This document shows positions 32,829 to 42,990 of a DNA stretch of 64,000 nt, in pieces (positions within the stretch are counted from its first letter, which is position 1; each line of letters starts with the position of its first letter). The stretch is from Leptidea sinapis (lineage: Eukaryota > Arthropoda > Insecta > Lepidoptera > Pieridae). Under the pieces are notes generated by a model. It was not told the origin of the DNA and searched no databases. It saw nothing but the letters and a program-made list of their open reading frames with translations. Location of the stretch: contig NC_066288.1 in assembly GCF_905404315.1 (NCBI RefSeq), positions 11,246,501 through 11,310,500 of the forward strand. Direction: 5' to 3'. A program made the translations under genes and the position numbers.

Positions 32829-34456
32829 TCTTAAGTAATTAGTATTTCCTACTTAGAATAATTTGAGGTGATTACGTATCGATGAAGAGTTTTTTGTTAA
32901 TCCATAGGTTTTAACTACAATTTATTAACTACTCGCCAAATCTAATCTTATACGTTAAAGAGCATTTTAATTTTGTTCACACTGATCTGTTTGTTGGCAT
33001 CCTAGTCTTGGTGGATGAGCTGGGCACCCAGTAATACGGGGCCACAATAAGTACAACCCCTTATTTTTTATTACTATATTAAAAACGTCTTGAGTTGTTT
33101 GACATAATATATTTACCAAGAGTAAGGTATAGATTATAAAGTGAAATTACTGTCGGCAACCCTACCTAGTAGATTTACCTCAAGACTTTGGGTGGAAAAC
33201 TTAATAATCTATTTATTGCACACTTGGTAATTATACTCAAACTTGAACACAATAAAGTAGGGACCTGTAAAGTTATGCGAAATTTCAGCGAAGTTTTGCG
33301 GTTAGGAGTTCCGATCGCCATATTTTCGTAAACCAAGAATCTAATTGAAACGTGTTAAACTTCCAAACTCATAAAGTTGTTCTTTGGTGGGGTACAGATT
33401 GAAATAAGTATATCATGCAACGTTGGTAACGATACATGTCGGCCATTTTGTTATTAACTTTCACTCTCCGCTGTTCAAGATATTTTTTCATCGTTAGTGC
33501 AAAAGACCAAATTGACTGAATAACAGATTTCATATGGAACTAGCAACTGTTATTGTTTTAGACTTAACCGGATTAAATTTTAAGTCGAGCTATGCTTTGT
33601 GTTGGGTAAACTCTAGCCGATAAGTCCCTTTGATCGCGTTGGCTTAATATTGACCGTTATTCAGTAGTTAGTTTTAATCAATAAGGAATACTTACATATG
33701 GTATAAACGGCCTAATTTTCACAATTCGATGACTGTGCAAGTATTTTTAGTGTTTGGAAATATATTTGTTATTCTTGCCATCCCAACTCTTCCAGAAACC
33801 TCAGGAGAGGAGAACCCTCTCCATCCCAAAGACTTCCGGGAGTGTTTTAAGGTGCTAAGATGTTGAGCATGGTAAGTCGCTATACCTGTAGCCCTATTCT
33901 CGTAATAAAACGAGAATAGGATCGAAGCGACCTTATGTCCTAAATTTAAATTACGTATTCTTGTAACACAAATTGACGGTTCAGTTCCGATCTTGTTGAA
34001 ATTACGTACCGTTTTAGGGAAATAGCATGATGCGTATTATCGTAACAAGATCGAAAGTCAATGTCGGGAGATGTTTATTCTACAAAATTTCGACATTTGG
34101 TTGAGTTAAAAATTTAAAACATTATCTTATCGAGCATAGATAACCCTTTTAATAGTAGTAGAATTTATATTTTAGATTTGGTAGAACAATATTGGTAATT
34201 TCAAGCGAGCTTGTAGTTCTAAAGTCGATGAAGCGCGGCCCCGATCCAGTTATAGTTTAGTTACCGTTCTAGGGAAATTATACGAGAATACCAAAACGGA
34301 TCGGAACTTAACTTCAACGATTTTGAAAGTATATGCGCAGCCGTTTCTTCTGCTACCATGCAAGCCCTATTTATATGGTTATATATAGTTATGTATATAT
34401 GTTTAACACTGCTAACCTCAGGTTTTCCCCTTGACTATTTGCCGTTTGAGTATGTT
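32829..34456. other. No gene; hairpin and a reiterated phrase
   Basis: Contains the hairpin at 33893-33920. Near-copies of TACCGTTTTAGGGAAAT lie at 34009 and TACCGTTCTAGGGAAAT at 34261, each near a GATC-rich phrase. They may be ends of an unrecognised element. Confidence 0.4.
33893..33920. repeat. 11-bp perfect hairpin
   Basis: CCTATTCTCGT, loop AATAAA, ACGAGAATAGG. The CGAGAATA phrase recurs at about 34280 (ACGAGAATACC). Confidence 0.9.
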
Positions 34457-34664
34457 TGTGGCATCACTTTACATATTATATTGCAATTGAAATGATTTGT
34501 AAAAGAATGAAAATGTAAATCTTGAATTAAAAGAGTGGAAATGAGTTTGTTGCTACTTTTTCTCATTAGCTCAACCCTTTACAAAATAGCGGTACATTCA
34601 ATAACAAAAAATTTTTTTTTGACATTCAGTTCATGAATAAAGTGATTTTGATTTGATTTGAAGG
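34457..34664 (+). mobile_element. LINE 3' UTR tail, family T1
   Basis: GCATCACTTTACATATTATA, AAGAGTGGAAATGAGTTTGT, TCATTAGCTCAACCCTTTAC, GAATAAAGTGATTTTGATTT. Third copy of this tail in the window. Confidence 0.65.
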
Positions 34665-34845
34665 TCACGAAACAAGTTCAAGTTCCTGAGTCCCCCTGAA
34701 AACGTGCTCTATTTATAGGTCACGAAGCGACGGGTTAACTAAAATACTTAATAGAAAAAATGCAACTTTTACGCAAAAACTAACGTAAAATAACAGTTAC
34801 AATTAAACGTGTTTTTAACCTTTAAAAAGTATTTTATTTAATACT
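34665..34845 (+). mobile_element. MITE M2, 5'-truncated
   Basis: CCCCCTGAAAACGTGCTCTA, CACGAAGCGACGGGTTAACT, AGTTACAATTAAACGTGTTT, CCTTTAAAAAGTATTTTATT. Confidence 0.7.
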
Positions 34846-35299
34846 CATTGCTACTCTTTTAATTCAAGATTCATCATTTTACAAATTATTTTAATTACAA
34901 TATAGCTAGGCACTTATTACGTACTACAGTGATGCAACAAAAACAGTAAAACGTCATATCTATAGGTAGTATAGGTACCCGATGCCTTACACGGGCATCT
35001 CTGATATTTGTAAAAAAAAAAGAAGTATCAATCCACACACAATTTAAAGAAGCAAATAAAGGTATTATGCAATAGAGATATCTCTAACTATCGGTATAGG
35101 TAGGTATAGGGGAAAAGAGGGGAAAGGGATAATAAAAGGGGTCACTTAAGCGAGAACTCAAATAAAATTCCAATTATAAACAAACTATTTATTGCATCCG
35201 CCTTTAAACATTATTTACTTAATTAACTATTATTAGAAATGATTTTCAGATACTTTGGCATTCACATTCGGATATTATTAAAGTTTTAAAAAAAACAGA
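34846..35299. other. No gene seen
   Basis: Includes a purine-rich stretch GGGGAAAAGAGGGGAAAGGG at about 35109. No other motif. Confidence 0.4.
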
Positions 35300-35475
35300 T
35301 TTGACTCCCATTACACCGACATGGGGGTAATGGTAGTCACCCTGGGGGCAATCGGAGTCAAACAAAGACAACAGATATCGCAGACATAACCTTCGGCTAC
35401 GTAAGTACTATTGTGTGGATGTGGGGGTGTCTCCCATTACCCACTGACTCCCATTACCCTACTCTCCCCTACAAT
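35300..35475. repeat. Cluster of GACTCCCATTACC-type motifs in both orientations
   Basis: GACTCCCATTACACC (35303), GGGGGTAATGGTAGTCACC (35325), GGGGGCAATCGGAGTCA (35344), GTCTCCCATTACCC (35428) and ACTGACTCCCATTACCC (35443). Five relatives of one 13-14 base motif, two facing one way between three facing the other, inside a patch that is GC-rich for this window. Confidence 0.7.
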
Positions 35476-35770
35476 AAAGCTGGTGAGCGGTGAGTTTCGC
35501 TTCACCTAAAATAAATGCCTATTATAAAGTACCTATACAAAATTTCATATCAAAATTTATCTATATTTTTCTAGTTAATTGCGACATTTGTAGAAGTTCT
35601 ACCATTACATTAAATACTTCCTGTTCTCTGTTCCTAATAATCATATTGTCACAGTGGAACTCTGAAAAAGTGCGTCAAAAACTTATCAATTATTGAAATT
35701 AAAACATCTTAAATCTACTTAAATAAAAGCTATTTTGGATCAAACTGCACATATTGTGCAAATTTGATTA
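35470..35770 (+). repeat. Dispersed repeat fragment, Helitron-associated type
   Basis: GGTGAGCGGTGAGTTTCGCT then TCACCTAAAATAAATG, and at its end TTTTGGATCAAACTGCACAT with TTGTGCAAATTTGATTA. Related to 11885-12200. The continuation (GAGTTCATCGCGGACAAACA, ACGTTTCACGAAATTTTTAT) is at 36180-36250 after an interruption. Confidence 0.5.
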
Positions 35771-36567
35771 ATTTTTAACAACACGATCTGTGCGTATTCC
35801 ATGTCTATTTTCGATCAATTTCTCAAAATAGTAATGTATCGCATAACAACCCGATTATGAGAATTTGTAGAGAATTTAACGAAGTTTGTGCTGATTTTGA
35901 TGGTTTCTTCACAAATATAAACTTGTTTAAAAATACTCTTTATAAAACTTGCTAGTTTACGTAAGATAATTTAATGTTTAACTTAAATTTCGTTTTAATG
36001 TAATTTCTGTTGTGTCTACTTATTTTTTTTTTACTGTATTTGGTGAATGATGTGTACAATTTTAATAGGATATCAGGATCATAAAAATATGCTGTACTTG
36101 TTATTAGATGATAGTTTTATCTTGTTAGGTATCTATTATTGTACCTACTTTTAAATAAATAAATTGGTTCTGAACTACTTTAGGAGTTCATCGCGGACAA
36201 ACAACGAAACACGTTTCACGAAATTTTTATAGAGAAAGATATATATAATATACATAATTATTACGAAAAATGTGTAAAAGTTCGGAATTATAATATGGGG
36301 CATTACTGCTCAATCTCAAGTCAGGGTTCAAGCAGTTTTGAGACTACATTTATTTTTTGTATTCGCAAAAAAAAATAACCTAGATTACGGTCTGTAGACC
36401 TTTCCGTGAAAACCATTCCCATTAATTTCCCCTCATGCCAAGCGTTAGGTACATCATGACTCAAGTTTGCACGTTTAGGTACCATAATAAAATAAGGAAC
36501 CTAAAAATAACCACTATGGTCGTATCACCGCTCGACTGCCTCGCCTAGTAGGTAGGTAGGTAGAGAT
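35771..36567. other. No gene seen
   Basis: AT-rich insertion within the repeat of the previous entry, followed by its 3' part (36180-36250) and an unassigned spacer. Confidence 0.4.
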
Positions 36568-37135
36568 CTCAAGTAAATTCCGCGGTCATTTGGAAGGCAA
36601 AGCCAGATTGGCTTCGAAGAAGCAGGGCGTTATAATTAGAGCACGGCAATACTTCAACCGAGCCCACATTCTAGCACTCTACAAAGCTTAGGTATCAGCT
36701 CGATCCATTTGACCGCAATGCACAGCTGCTTGCAGTGTGTTCCAGTTCTCTGTGAACGGCTAGATCACTTGTAAAGACGTCGTTTCATTGTGTATCTTCT
36801 ACCGCATTTATCACGGGGAGGGTTCCAAAGAGCTGTACTACCTGATTTTTACAACCGAATTACACCTTCGTACGACACGCCACAAATTTGTATATCAACC
36901 CCACCATCTGGATGAGTGGCGTTCCTCAAAATTGCGGTTTTCAAGGAACTTTCTTCCATGCACTTCCTTTCCACAAAGAAGCTGTGGACTGAGCCTCCTG
37001 GTGTCTCTAGGACGATACGACATAGGTAGGTACCTTCAAAAAATAGCGCACAACTTTCTAAAAGGCCGACAACTCTCGGCGGCTCTAAAGGCGGCGGTAA
37101 TCACTTAACACCAGGTGACCGTACGGGTCAAACTC
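36568..37135 (+). mobile_element. CR1-like LINE C-terminal fragment
   Basis: The plus strand starts at a FRGHLEGKARLASKK-type segment (TTCCGCGGTCATTTGGAAGG), passes INRARQYF-like and AHILALYK-like segments, then encodes CIFYRIYHGEGSKELYYLIF, TTRHKFVYQPHHLDEW and GRYDIGRYLQKIAHNFLKGR before the 3' UTR. Frameshifts separate these blocks. About 560 bases of one decayed copy. Confidence 0.8.
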
Positions 37136-37530
37136 GTCAAATTCAAATAAACTTTATTCAATTAGGCTTAAACTAAGCGATTTTGAATTGTCACTACAAA
37201 TATTTCTCTTAAATTACAAATTTACCATATATTCGTAAAAAGTAGAGCCCGTGAGAAGAACATATAAGAAACTGAACGGCCACTCTTCATCATCAACAAT
37301 TAGAGCTTGAATTCATTGTTTGTGTAAAGATGCTCCGTGAACATGATGGTCGTGTCACAATTAGTAATTGCATCCAACAAATACAATGATTTATTAACTA
37401 TAACACATGGACCATCCATCGTTCCCCTCGCACATATTTTAGGGAAGGAAAAGACTCGCCACGCGACGCCGCCGCAACCAATGCCATTCAGTGAGCATAA
37501 CGATTAATGTCCTCTTATTCCATAAAAAAG
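37133..37530 (-). mobile_element. LINE 3' UTR, family T3
   Basis: The plus strand reads CAAATTCAAATAAACTTTAT, TCAATTAGGCTTAAACTAAG, then GTAGAGCCCGTGAGAAGAAC and GAACGGCCACTCTTCATCAT. On the minus strand this gives an AATAAAGTTTATTTGAATTTGA end, a LINE-type tail. It abuts the CR1 fragment at the same point where that ends, implying insertion of one into the other. Confidence 0.55.
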
Positions 37531-37820
37531 ACCCTCTTTAGCCACCACCACTGACAGATGAAAATAAAGAAAGAATGAAATTTTATGTTTCACAATAAAA
37601 TCACACTCCATTTTTGAACACAATTTTTATTGACTAAAAGAAATCATTTACCTATGATAGGATTAAAAGTGTTAGCAATTACACACACTTAATATTGATA
37701 CCTAAGTGTTTGTAAGGTATAGGCTTGGACGTAACATACACATATCACTATCATTGTTAATACACCAATTTATTGAAGTAGGCGTTACTTTGCGGAAATC
37801 CATAATTATATAAATGATTT
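37531..37820. other. Spacer, no gene
   Basis: AT-rich; nothing recognised. Confidence 0.35.
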
Positions 37821-37973
37821 AAGTTTTCTTTAGTGTTAATTCCGTTAAAGACATTGGTTTCGTGCCAGATTTTGGCGAGACAACACGTCCTGAGGATGCC
37901 TCGTGTAAAGGCGAAACACATGTCGAATTGTTTAAAAACAAATATTGGCAGAATTAACACTAAAGAAAACTTA
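37821..37973 (+). repeat. Inverted-repeat-bounded segment, Penelope-like candidate
   Basis: AAGTTTTCTTTAGTGTTAAT plus TC (37821-37842) is mirrored by GAATTAACACTAAAGAAAAC plus TT (37951-37972), enclosing about 110 bp that carry the hammerhead-like core listed next. Penelope-like retroelements are known to carry hammerhead ribozymes in their terminal repeats. No RT or GIY-YIG sequence is seen nearby, so the class is inference. Confidence 0.5.
37882..37932 (+). ncRNA. Hammerhead-ribozyme-like motif
   Basis: Core elements appear in the canonical order: CTGAGGA (37890-37896, fitting CUGANGA), a stem II TGCC...GGC (37897-37912, 9-base loop), GAAA (37913-37916), a short stem III ACA-CA-TGT (37916-37923) and C at 37924 as the predicted cleavage nucleotide. 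Stem I can pair CACAA-side bases 37882-37889 with GAATTGTT (37925-37932): two pairs, a 2x2 mismatch, then four pairs. Odd point: one U lies unpaired between CUGANGA and stem II, where active hammerheads have a G-C pair, so it may be inactive or a decayed copy. Confidence 0.4.
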
Positions 37974-38411
37974 ATCTACGTACTCACTAATATACATATG
38001 ATCGATGAAGTGCCACATGAATGATGCTACCTAGTTATCTTTGATTGATTCACAATCTGTCTATCAATGTGCAGTGGACATTGGATGCAGCCCTCAGTTG
38101 CCTATCTAGATAGTAGTGTATATGAAGGGTTGTGCTTACTGTTCCAAATCAGTGGATCTACATCGGCCGTGTTGAGTGTACACTGTCATGACATTTATTT
38201 AAACTTTACTAAATAAATTATTAAAAAGGTTATGTAACTAGATATTTGTGTTGAAAAAGATGTGTTTAGTGAATATAAGTGTGGGTATAATCCAGTTCAG
38301 TTCTAATTGAAGTATCCTACATATATTAAAAATGTTAAATGGTGGTAAATAAGTTGAAACATAACATACATTTTATTTATTATGTATTATCCAGTAATAT
38401 TTATACAAGAT
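37974..38411. other. Downstream region of the ZZZ3-like gene
   Basis: No ORF. TTTATTTATT at about 38372-38382 is a minus-strand AATAAA-type polyadenylation signal (in fact two overlapping), ~30 bases past the ZZZ3-like stop codon, so the 3' UTR is probably short. The rest is intergenic. Confidence 0.5.
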
Positions 38412-39371
38412 TTAAGAGGACTCTCTTAATGGTATTAATTTCTCGGTTGGCAGCAGTCTTACCAAACAATCAGTACAATAGTCTGTTCCCGCATTATCTG
38501 TCCACCGAGCACCAAGGAATCCAGTCTTTTGACAACCAACACAGGTGGTTCTAGTTTGATAAACAGGTACACTTTCATCAAGTAGTCTCTGAGCCTTAGC
38601 AGCTTTCAACAGTTCCAACATATTTTTATTTCCGGATGGTGTCTCATAGGGTATGTCCTGAGATTCGCCACAGCTATCATCAGGATTTTCCATTTTTACT
38701 GGAACATGAAGTCGGGGAAAGAATGTTGTCTTCTTGTAAAATATTTTCTTATTTTTATTCTTTGTTATGCCTCTTGGTGCTCGACCTGGTATTGGTAGGC
38801 CTGCTTTAGCTAACTTCATGTAGTACTTCTGAATCCTGCTCATGACTTGTTGGGTGGTTCTGGTGCCCAGAGCTTTAGCTATTTTCTTATACCTTCTAGA
38901 TTCTACTATTTCTTCTGGATATATTTCCAGCAATTCTTCCAATCTTTTCTGTTCCTCACAGGACCATAACTGATTAAATGTCTCTGGTTTATCATCAGTG
39001 AATATTCTGCCCCGAACCAATACTTCCGGGTCGGGAAAATCTTTACCTTTTTGGCTATTATTATCTAATGAAATATCAATTCCATATTTGCTCCAATCTA
39101 TATCTGGCATTTCAGATATTTCTTGATGAGGTGGAAATTTGAGAGAGTCCAATTTCAATGCTTCGCAAAAAGATAAAGGGTCATCTAATGCCTTATTTTT
39201 AGCTTCACATAGCTCCTCAATATCTTTTAGTACTTGTTGCTTCTGCGCCTCTAATTTAACAATGTGCTTCAATAATTTACAGTAATCTTTGTTTCCTCTA
39301 AGGGCTAAATGGTCAGTTTCAAAGGCAAACTCTCCATCGGTATCAACAATTTCTTCATCATAGGCTTCCAT
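38412..39371 (-). CDS. ZZZ3: ZZZ3-like ATAC histone acetyltransferase complex subunit
   Basis: A single uninterrupted frame of 319 residues starts at an ATG in TGGAAGCC context. An acidic N-terminus and a coiled-coil-like helix (about 29-58, KDYCKLLKHIVKLEAQKQQV) come first. A SANT/Myb-type domain follows at about 132-187 (NQLWSCEEQKRLEELLEIYP, then RRYKKIAKALGTRTTQQVMS), then a basic linker with GRAPRGITKNKNKK, and a C-terminal zinc-binding piece with CVGC (277-280) and CTDC (299-302). This order is that of ZZZ3, a reader subunit of the ATAC acetyltransferase complex; in mammals its ZZ finger binds the histone H3 tail. Insect versions are known to be shorter than the ~900-residue human protein. 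Odd: the ZZ finger keeps only two CxxC pairs and lacks the middle Cys and His residues. Nuclear chromatin role inferred from family. Confidence 0.88.
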   Translation of the reverse strand: MEAYDEEIVDTDGEFAFETDHLALRGNKDYCKLLKHIVKLEAQKQQVLKDIEELCEAKNKALDDPLSFCEALKLDSLKFPPHQEISEMPDIDWSKYGIDISLDNNSQKGKDFPDPEVLVRGRIFTDDKPETFNQLWSCEEQKRLEELLEIYPEEIVESRRYKKIAKALGTRTTQQVMSRIQKYYMKLAKAGLPIPGRAPRGITKNKNKKIFYKKTTFFPRLHVPVKMENPDDSCGESQDIPYETPSGNKNMLELLKAAKAQRLLDESVPVYQTRTTCVGCQKTGFLGARWTDNAGTDYCTDCLVRLLPTEKLIPLRESS

Positions 39372-39420
39372 CCTGGTTTCAACTCTAAAATCAATAAATT
39401 AAGTGGTATAAAACAGTAAA
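39372..39420. promoter_or_regulatory. Compact bidirectional promoter / shared 5' region
   Basis: Only 49 bp separate the divergent start codons of the ZZZ3-like gene and the plus-strand exon at 39421. The interval is TCCTGGTTTCAACTCTAAAA, then AAT-rich sequence and AAGTGGTATAAAACAGTAAA. A TATAAAA-like string at 39407-39413 lies only ~8 bases before the plus-strand ATG, too close to act as its TATA box. The 5' UTRs must be very short, or start sites lie inside the neighbour's coding sequence. Confidence 0.6.
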
Positions 39421-39551
39421 ATGTCTGGAATTAAATTATCAGGAAGTCCAAAAAGACTCAGTGTGAAAATAAAAAATAAACTTAACAGTGTGCATCAAAG
39501 GAAATATACACCAGAGTACAGAAGTTCTTCTTTAGAAGGATGGAGTAATCG
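39421..39551 (+). CDS. First coding exon of an unidentified gene
   Basis: ATG (context ACAGTAAAATGTCT) opens MSGIKLSGSPKRLSVKIKNK, LNSVHQRKYTPEYRSSSLEG and WSN, plus two bases of the next codon, then a perfect donor CG|GTGAGT at 39551/39552. The length is 131 bp, leaving phase 2. The peptide is basic and serine-rich, with a SPKR motif that could be a CDK-type phosphosite (inference). It shares its promoter with the ZZZ3-like gene. The next exon is not adjacent; an acceptor at 48656 matches the phase (see 48657). I do not recognise the family. Confidence 0.6.
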
Positions 39552-40420
39552 GTGAGTGTATACCAAATTTTATTTGTGATCCCAAGTGTACTAGGCACAG
39601 ATTTCTATAACATGTAATTTGAATTGAATATAGTTTTAAACTATAATTATAAAATGTTATACTTTAAAATAATATCGTTTTGTTTTTTCAATTTATGGTT
39701 TTTTCGAGTTAAATTTTAATATTTACTGTATTTCTGATTAAGCACCTTACAGTACATAATATTATTATACTCTCTGTAAGTACCTAATACATTTATACAT
39801 GAATGAGTCATTATTCTAAGGCTTCTATATTACTTACATGATATTATTTGGTCGCCTCCCTCATAAGTACTAAGCAGGTGAGTATTGCATTAATTTTATT
39901 GTAAATTTCAGTAATATAAATATTAACTTTTCAGTTCAAAGTAGAACATTTATAATTATTATGTTATTTTACGTTTGTGTTGAATACAAAACACTACTTA
40001 GTAGGTATCAATGAGTTAATAAATGGTACCCAGTTACTATGTAGGTACGTATTTATCACAAAAATAAAGGAAATACAAACTTCGAACACCTGTTTCGACT
40101 GACTGACTTTATTTTTTATTGTCTTGTCTCTAACGTATCGTCAATTGTCATTGTCAGATCAATAAGTACGTGACTTTTTGAATTTTGAGACTATTTGTAA
40201 TGTTCTACCCAAGCGACATCTAGAAGAGTTGCTTAACACCAAGAGGACATTAACTATCGTTGTAACATAAGAGTCCAGCAAAACCACAAGGTTCAAAGAA
40301 GTTCGAACAGATGGCGCTGACATCACAACGTTACTGGAAGAGCAATAGTACTAAAGCGCCAAAATACCTAAAATGCGCTTTTTAAATCGTTGAGTTAGTT
40401 TTTTTTCACTCTATACATTG
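39552..40420. other. Putative intron of the 39421 gene, 5' part
   Basis: AT-rich, without repeats I recognise, up to the hAT element at 40421. No further exon seen. Confidence 0.4.
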
Positions 40421-41824
40421 GTCTAGACTAGAGGTGGGGTTAATCGTTAATATTGCTTAACTTGTTAAAATGCTTATGCGAAAAAAAATAACATGTTACG
40501 CAAAACGCTAATTATTATAACACTGTTAAAAATTACAATTCACAAGTAACTATACAGCGTTATATTTAACTGCGTAGTTAAATTTCACCATTTGTTAATT
40601 TAACATTAGCACAACATTTTATTTATGTTAGCAGTTATTTACTATTAATTAGAATATTAAACAATCTGCATTTTTTTTGGTATTTATGAATCGGTTAGTT
40701 ACTGGGTGTTAGACAGGTCACTAAACTAGGTACGAGGTGTTAAATTTAAATAGATCACATCAATCAATGAATTTTCCTTCATACTTAAACAGGCTTAGGA
40801 CTGATAGATAGACTCTTGCTGCACAAGTTGCAAACAGCACTTTTGTTCTCACTCCTCACAAAATAGTCATATAGCAGCAGTACGTCGTCGTTCCGCCATA
40901 ATAATAAATAAGTTTTTCTTACACTAAACCTAGACCTAAATATTATGTTTACAGTTATTTTAATATGATAAAGTTTTTGTACACTGAACACTAATCAACT
41001 ACTTCGGTATTAGAAATAATAGAGAATTAATTTAATAACCGAAATGTAACTAAAAACCAAAAATATTTCCGAAACAATAATGTTCGACACGGCCCCGCTA
41101 TACAAAATCATGACTAATTGAGTAACACTGAAGTTGAACAGAGAAAAACACATTCGTTATAATTTCAAATTATTAATGTACCTATATGTTTTACCTAATT
41201 CATTGAAGACTTGGAAAATTAAATGCTAATTTATCGTGCAAGTGAAAATGATAGCTACTGCTTAAGTCATAAATAGCAAATTTGATCAATATTTCTCAGG
41301 TTTAATAACATAAATGCTAATTTTTTTCATTTAAATAAACATAGACTTTATGGTATTTAAAATAAGGCACCAATTTGCATTGTATTTTTCTGTCGGCCAC
41401 CTAGCGTCACTTATGAAAATTAGTCTATTTTGCAATAATAGAAGTTGCGATAATTTTAATATAGTGTACTAAAGTGTTTTAGATGGCGTTGAAACATAGT
41501 CTACCCATCTATGTTCACTTTTAAATAAATAGTCTCAGATTATACGTCATCTAGTGTCACTTTCAGAAACTATTTCGTATTTTCATATCGAACACAGTGA
41601 TTGAATCTATCGAGTATAATACGACACCATAACGGTTTTCGATAGATGGCGCTGATCACAGATCATTAATTAATAATTAGGTACCCGAGTCCTGACTTAA
41701 AAAATTAACTATGAAGTTAAATATAGTCTTTTAGAGTATTTATTAATAACATTGTTAATGGTATTTTCTGGTTAACAGTTAATATTAATTGTTATAACTT
41801 TTAGCACCCACCACTAGTCTAGAC
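40421..41824. mobile_element. hAT-type transposon, non-autonomous, with intact 8-bp target site duplication
   Basis: GTCTAGAC at 40421-40428 and again at 41817-41824 flank a 1388-bp element. Its ends TAGAGGTGGG (40429) and CCCACCACTA (ending 41816) are inverted repeats with one mismatch over 10 bp; subterminal GTTAATATT/AATATTAAC and repeated GTTAA motifs extend the similarity. 8-bp duplications and (C/T)A-GNGGTGGG ends are hAT hallmarks. The only coding trace is the BED-finger start at 40785-40991. The two perfect target copies imply that it has not excised or rearranged since insertion. Confidence 0.85.
40785..40991 (-). pseudogene. BED-type zinc finger start of a hAT transposase
   Basis: The minus-strand frame encodes LLLWRNDDVLLLYDYFVRSE then NKSAVCNLCSKSLSIS before a stop. 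The W...F...SAVCNLCSK pattern is the first half of a BED finger (CxxC present; the distal His residues are missing). It lies inside the hAT element and runs toward its left end, so the dimerisation and catalytic domains are deleted. Confidence 0.65.
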
Positions 41825-42394
41825 TCTAGTTCTCGTGGCAATTTGAGCATTACAAGAAGTTATTGGCGCTGTTGCAGTGGTATTTTTCGATTTCGTCGAT
41901 AAGTCTCTTTTACTTACCTAAAGAAAAATTACATAATTTTTATAGTTATTGTCGGTTAGTTATTTTAACGTACTGCCATGTGCCCATTAAGATTTGATTA
42001 TTAACTTAAAGTGGGTCATTTAGTTAATTGTTGTTGTTTAAGTACCTATAATTTACTTTCCGCAAATGCTAACGAAATGGTCGCTTAGTAAATTTGGATA
42101 ACGAAATTATTGATGGACGTAAACGCTAAGTACTTTTTTAGAGTAAATTTTCTATAGATCTATTTTTTATATATGATTATTAAGCGTATTTTAAGTCCTT
42201 TTTGTTTTATAAAAATCAATGTGTAATTTCATAAAAATTATGATAAATTGGCAGTTAAATCTATTTATACGGAATTGAGCATAATTTTTTGTTTCGGCAA
42301 TTTAGGAGTTAGGAACCTGTCAACTCTCTGACTGCATGTAGATTTTGAGGACCGCGTCCGCGACTATGCTTGTGTATATCTTCTGTGCATTCTT
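41825..42394. other. No gene seen
   Basis: AT-rich spacer, putative intron of the plus-strand gene. Confidence 0.35.
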
Positions 42395-42990
42395 TCTGCC
42401 TCCAATTCTCCAAAGTCCTCGACGACGACGGAAAAACACCACCGATCATCCCGTGGTGTCAGAGCTAAGAGATGCCTGAAATATAGTTCAGAGAGAAAAC
42501 TGTTCGGTGAGCTCTGTTTTCGTTAAATGTAAAGAAGTGGAACGTATGACATTTTTCACACAATGGTTAGAACGCGTGCCTCTGAGTTGACACTGATGCA
42601 CACGTTTATTCCAGCAATCATATTCAAAAGGCGTAGTCCCGGACTGATGGAAGTCAGCCCTTGTACATCCGATCCAAAACAAAAGGACAGTTCGGATCTA
42701 ACTACAGGCCTATAGCTTTTACCCCCCTGCTCTCAAAAATCATGGAGAGCATAATTAACCGCCAGCTCTTGGTATACCTAGAAGGTCACCAGTTGATCAA
42801 CGACCGACAGTACGGCTTTCGCCACGGTCGGCAGGCGATCTTCTGGTATACATAACACTGGCGACCAGCTATCTGGGCGCAGCATACAGGTCGTTGTCGA
42901 CGGCTATTGCTCAAACCCGAAGGACGTGAACGCTGGAGTTCCCCAAGACTGTGTGCTATCTCCTACACTGTTACACTACAATTTTTGTAA
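42395..42990 (+). mobile_element. CR1-like LINE, mid-RT fragment with internal deletion
   Basis: The plus strand matches the long LINE from a CCTCGACGACGACGGAAAAA segment through RSKTKGQFGSNYRPIAFTPL, LSKIMESIINRQLLVYLEGH and DRQYGFRHG. It then skips about 190 bases, deleting the first catalytic RT aspartate region (LDIAKAFD), to resume at GRSIQVVVDGYCSNPKDVNA and GVPQDCVLSPTLL. It stops before the YADD box. Confidence 0.85.

Noticed and set aside
39407..39413. TATA box for the 39421 gene
   Set aside because: TATAAAA lies only ~8 bp upstream of the ATG, so a start ~30 bp downstream would fall inside the coding sequence.
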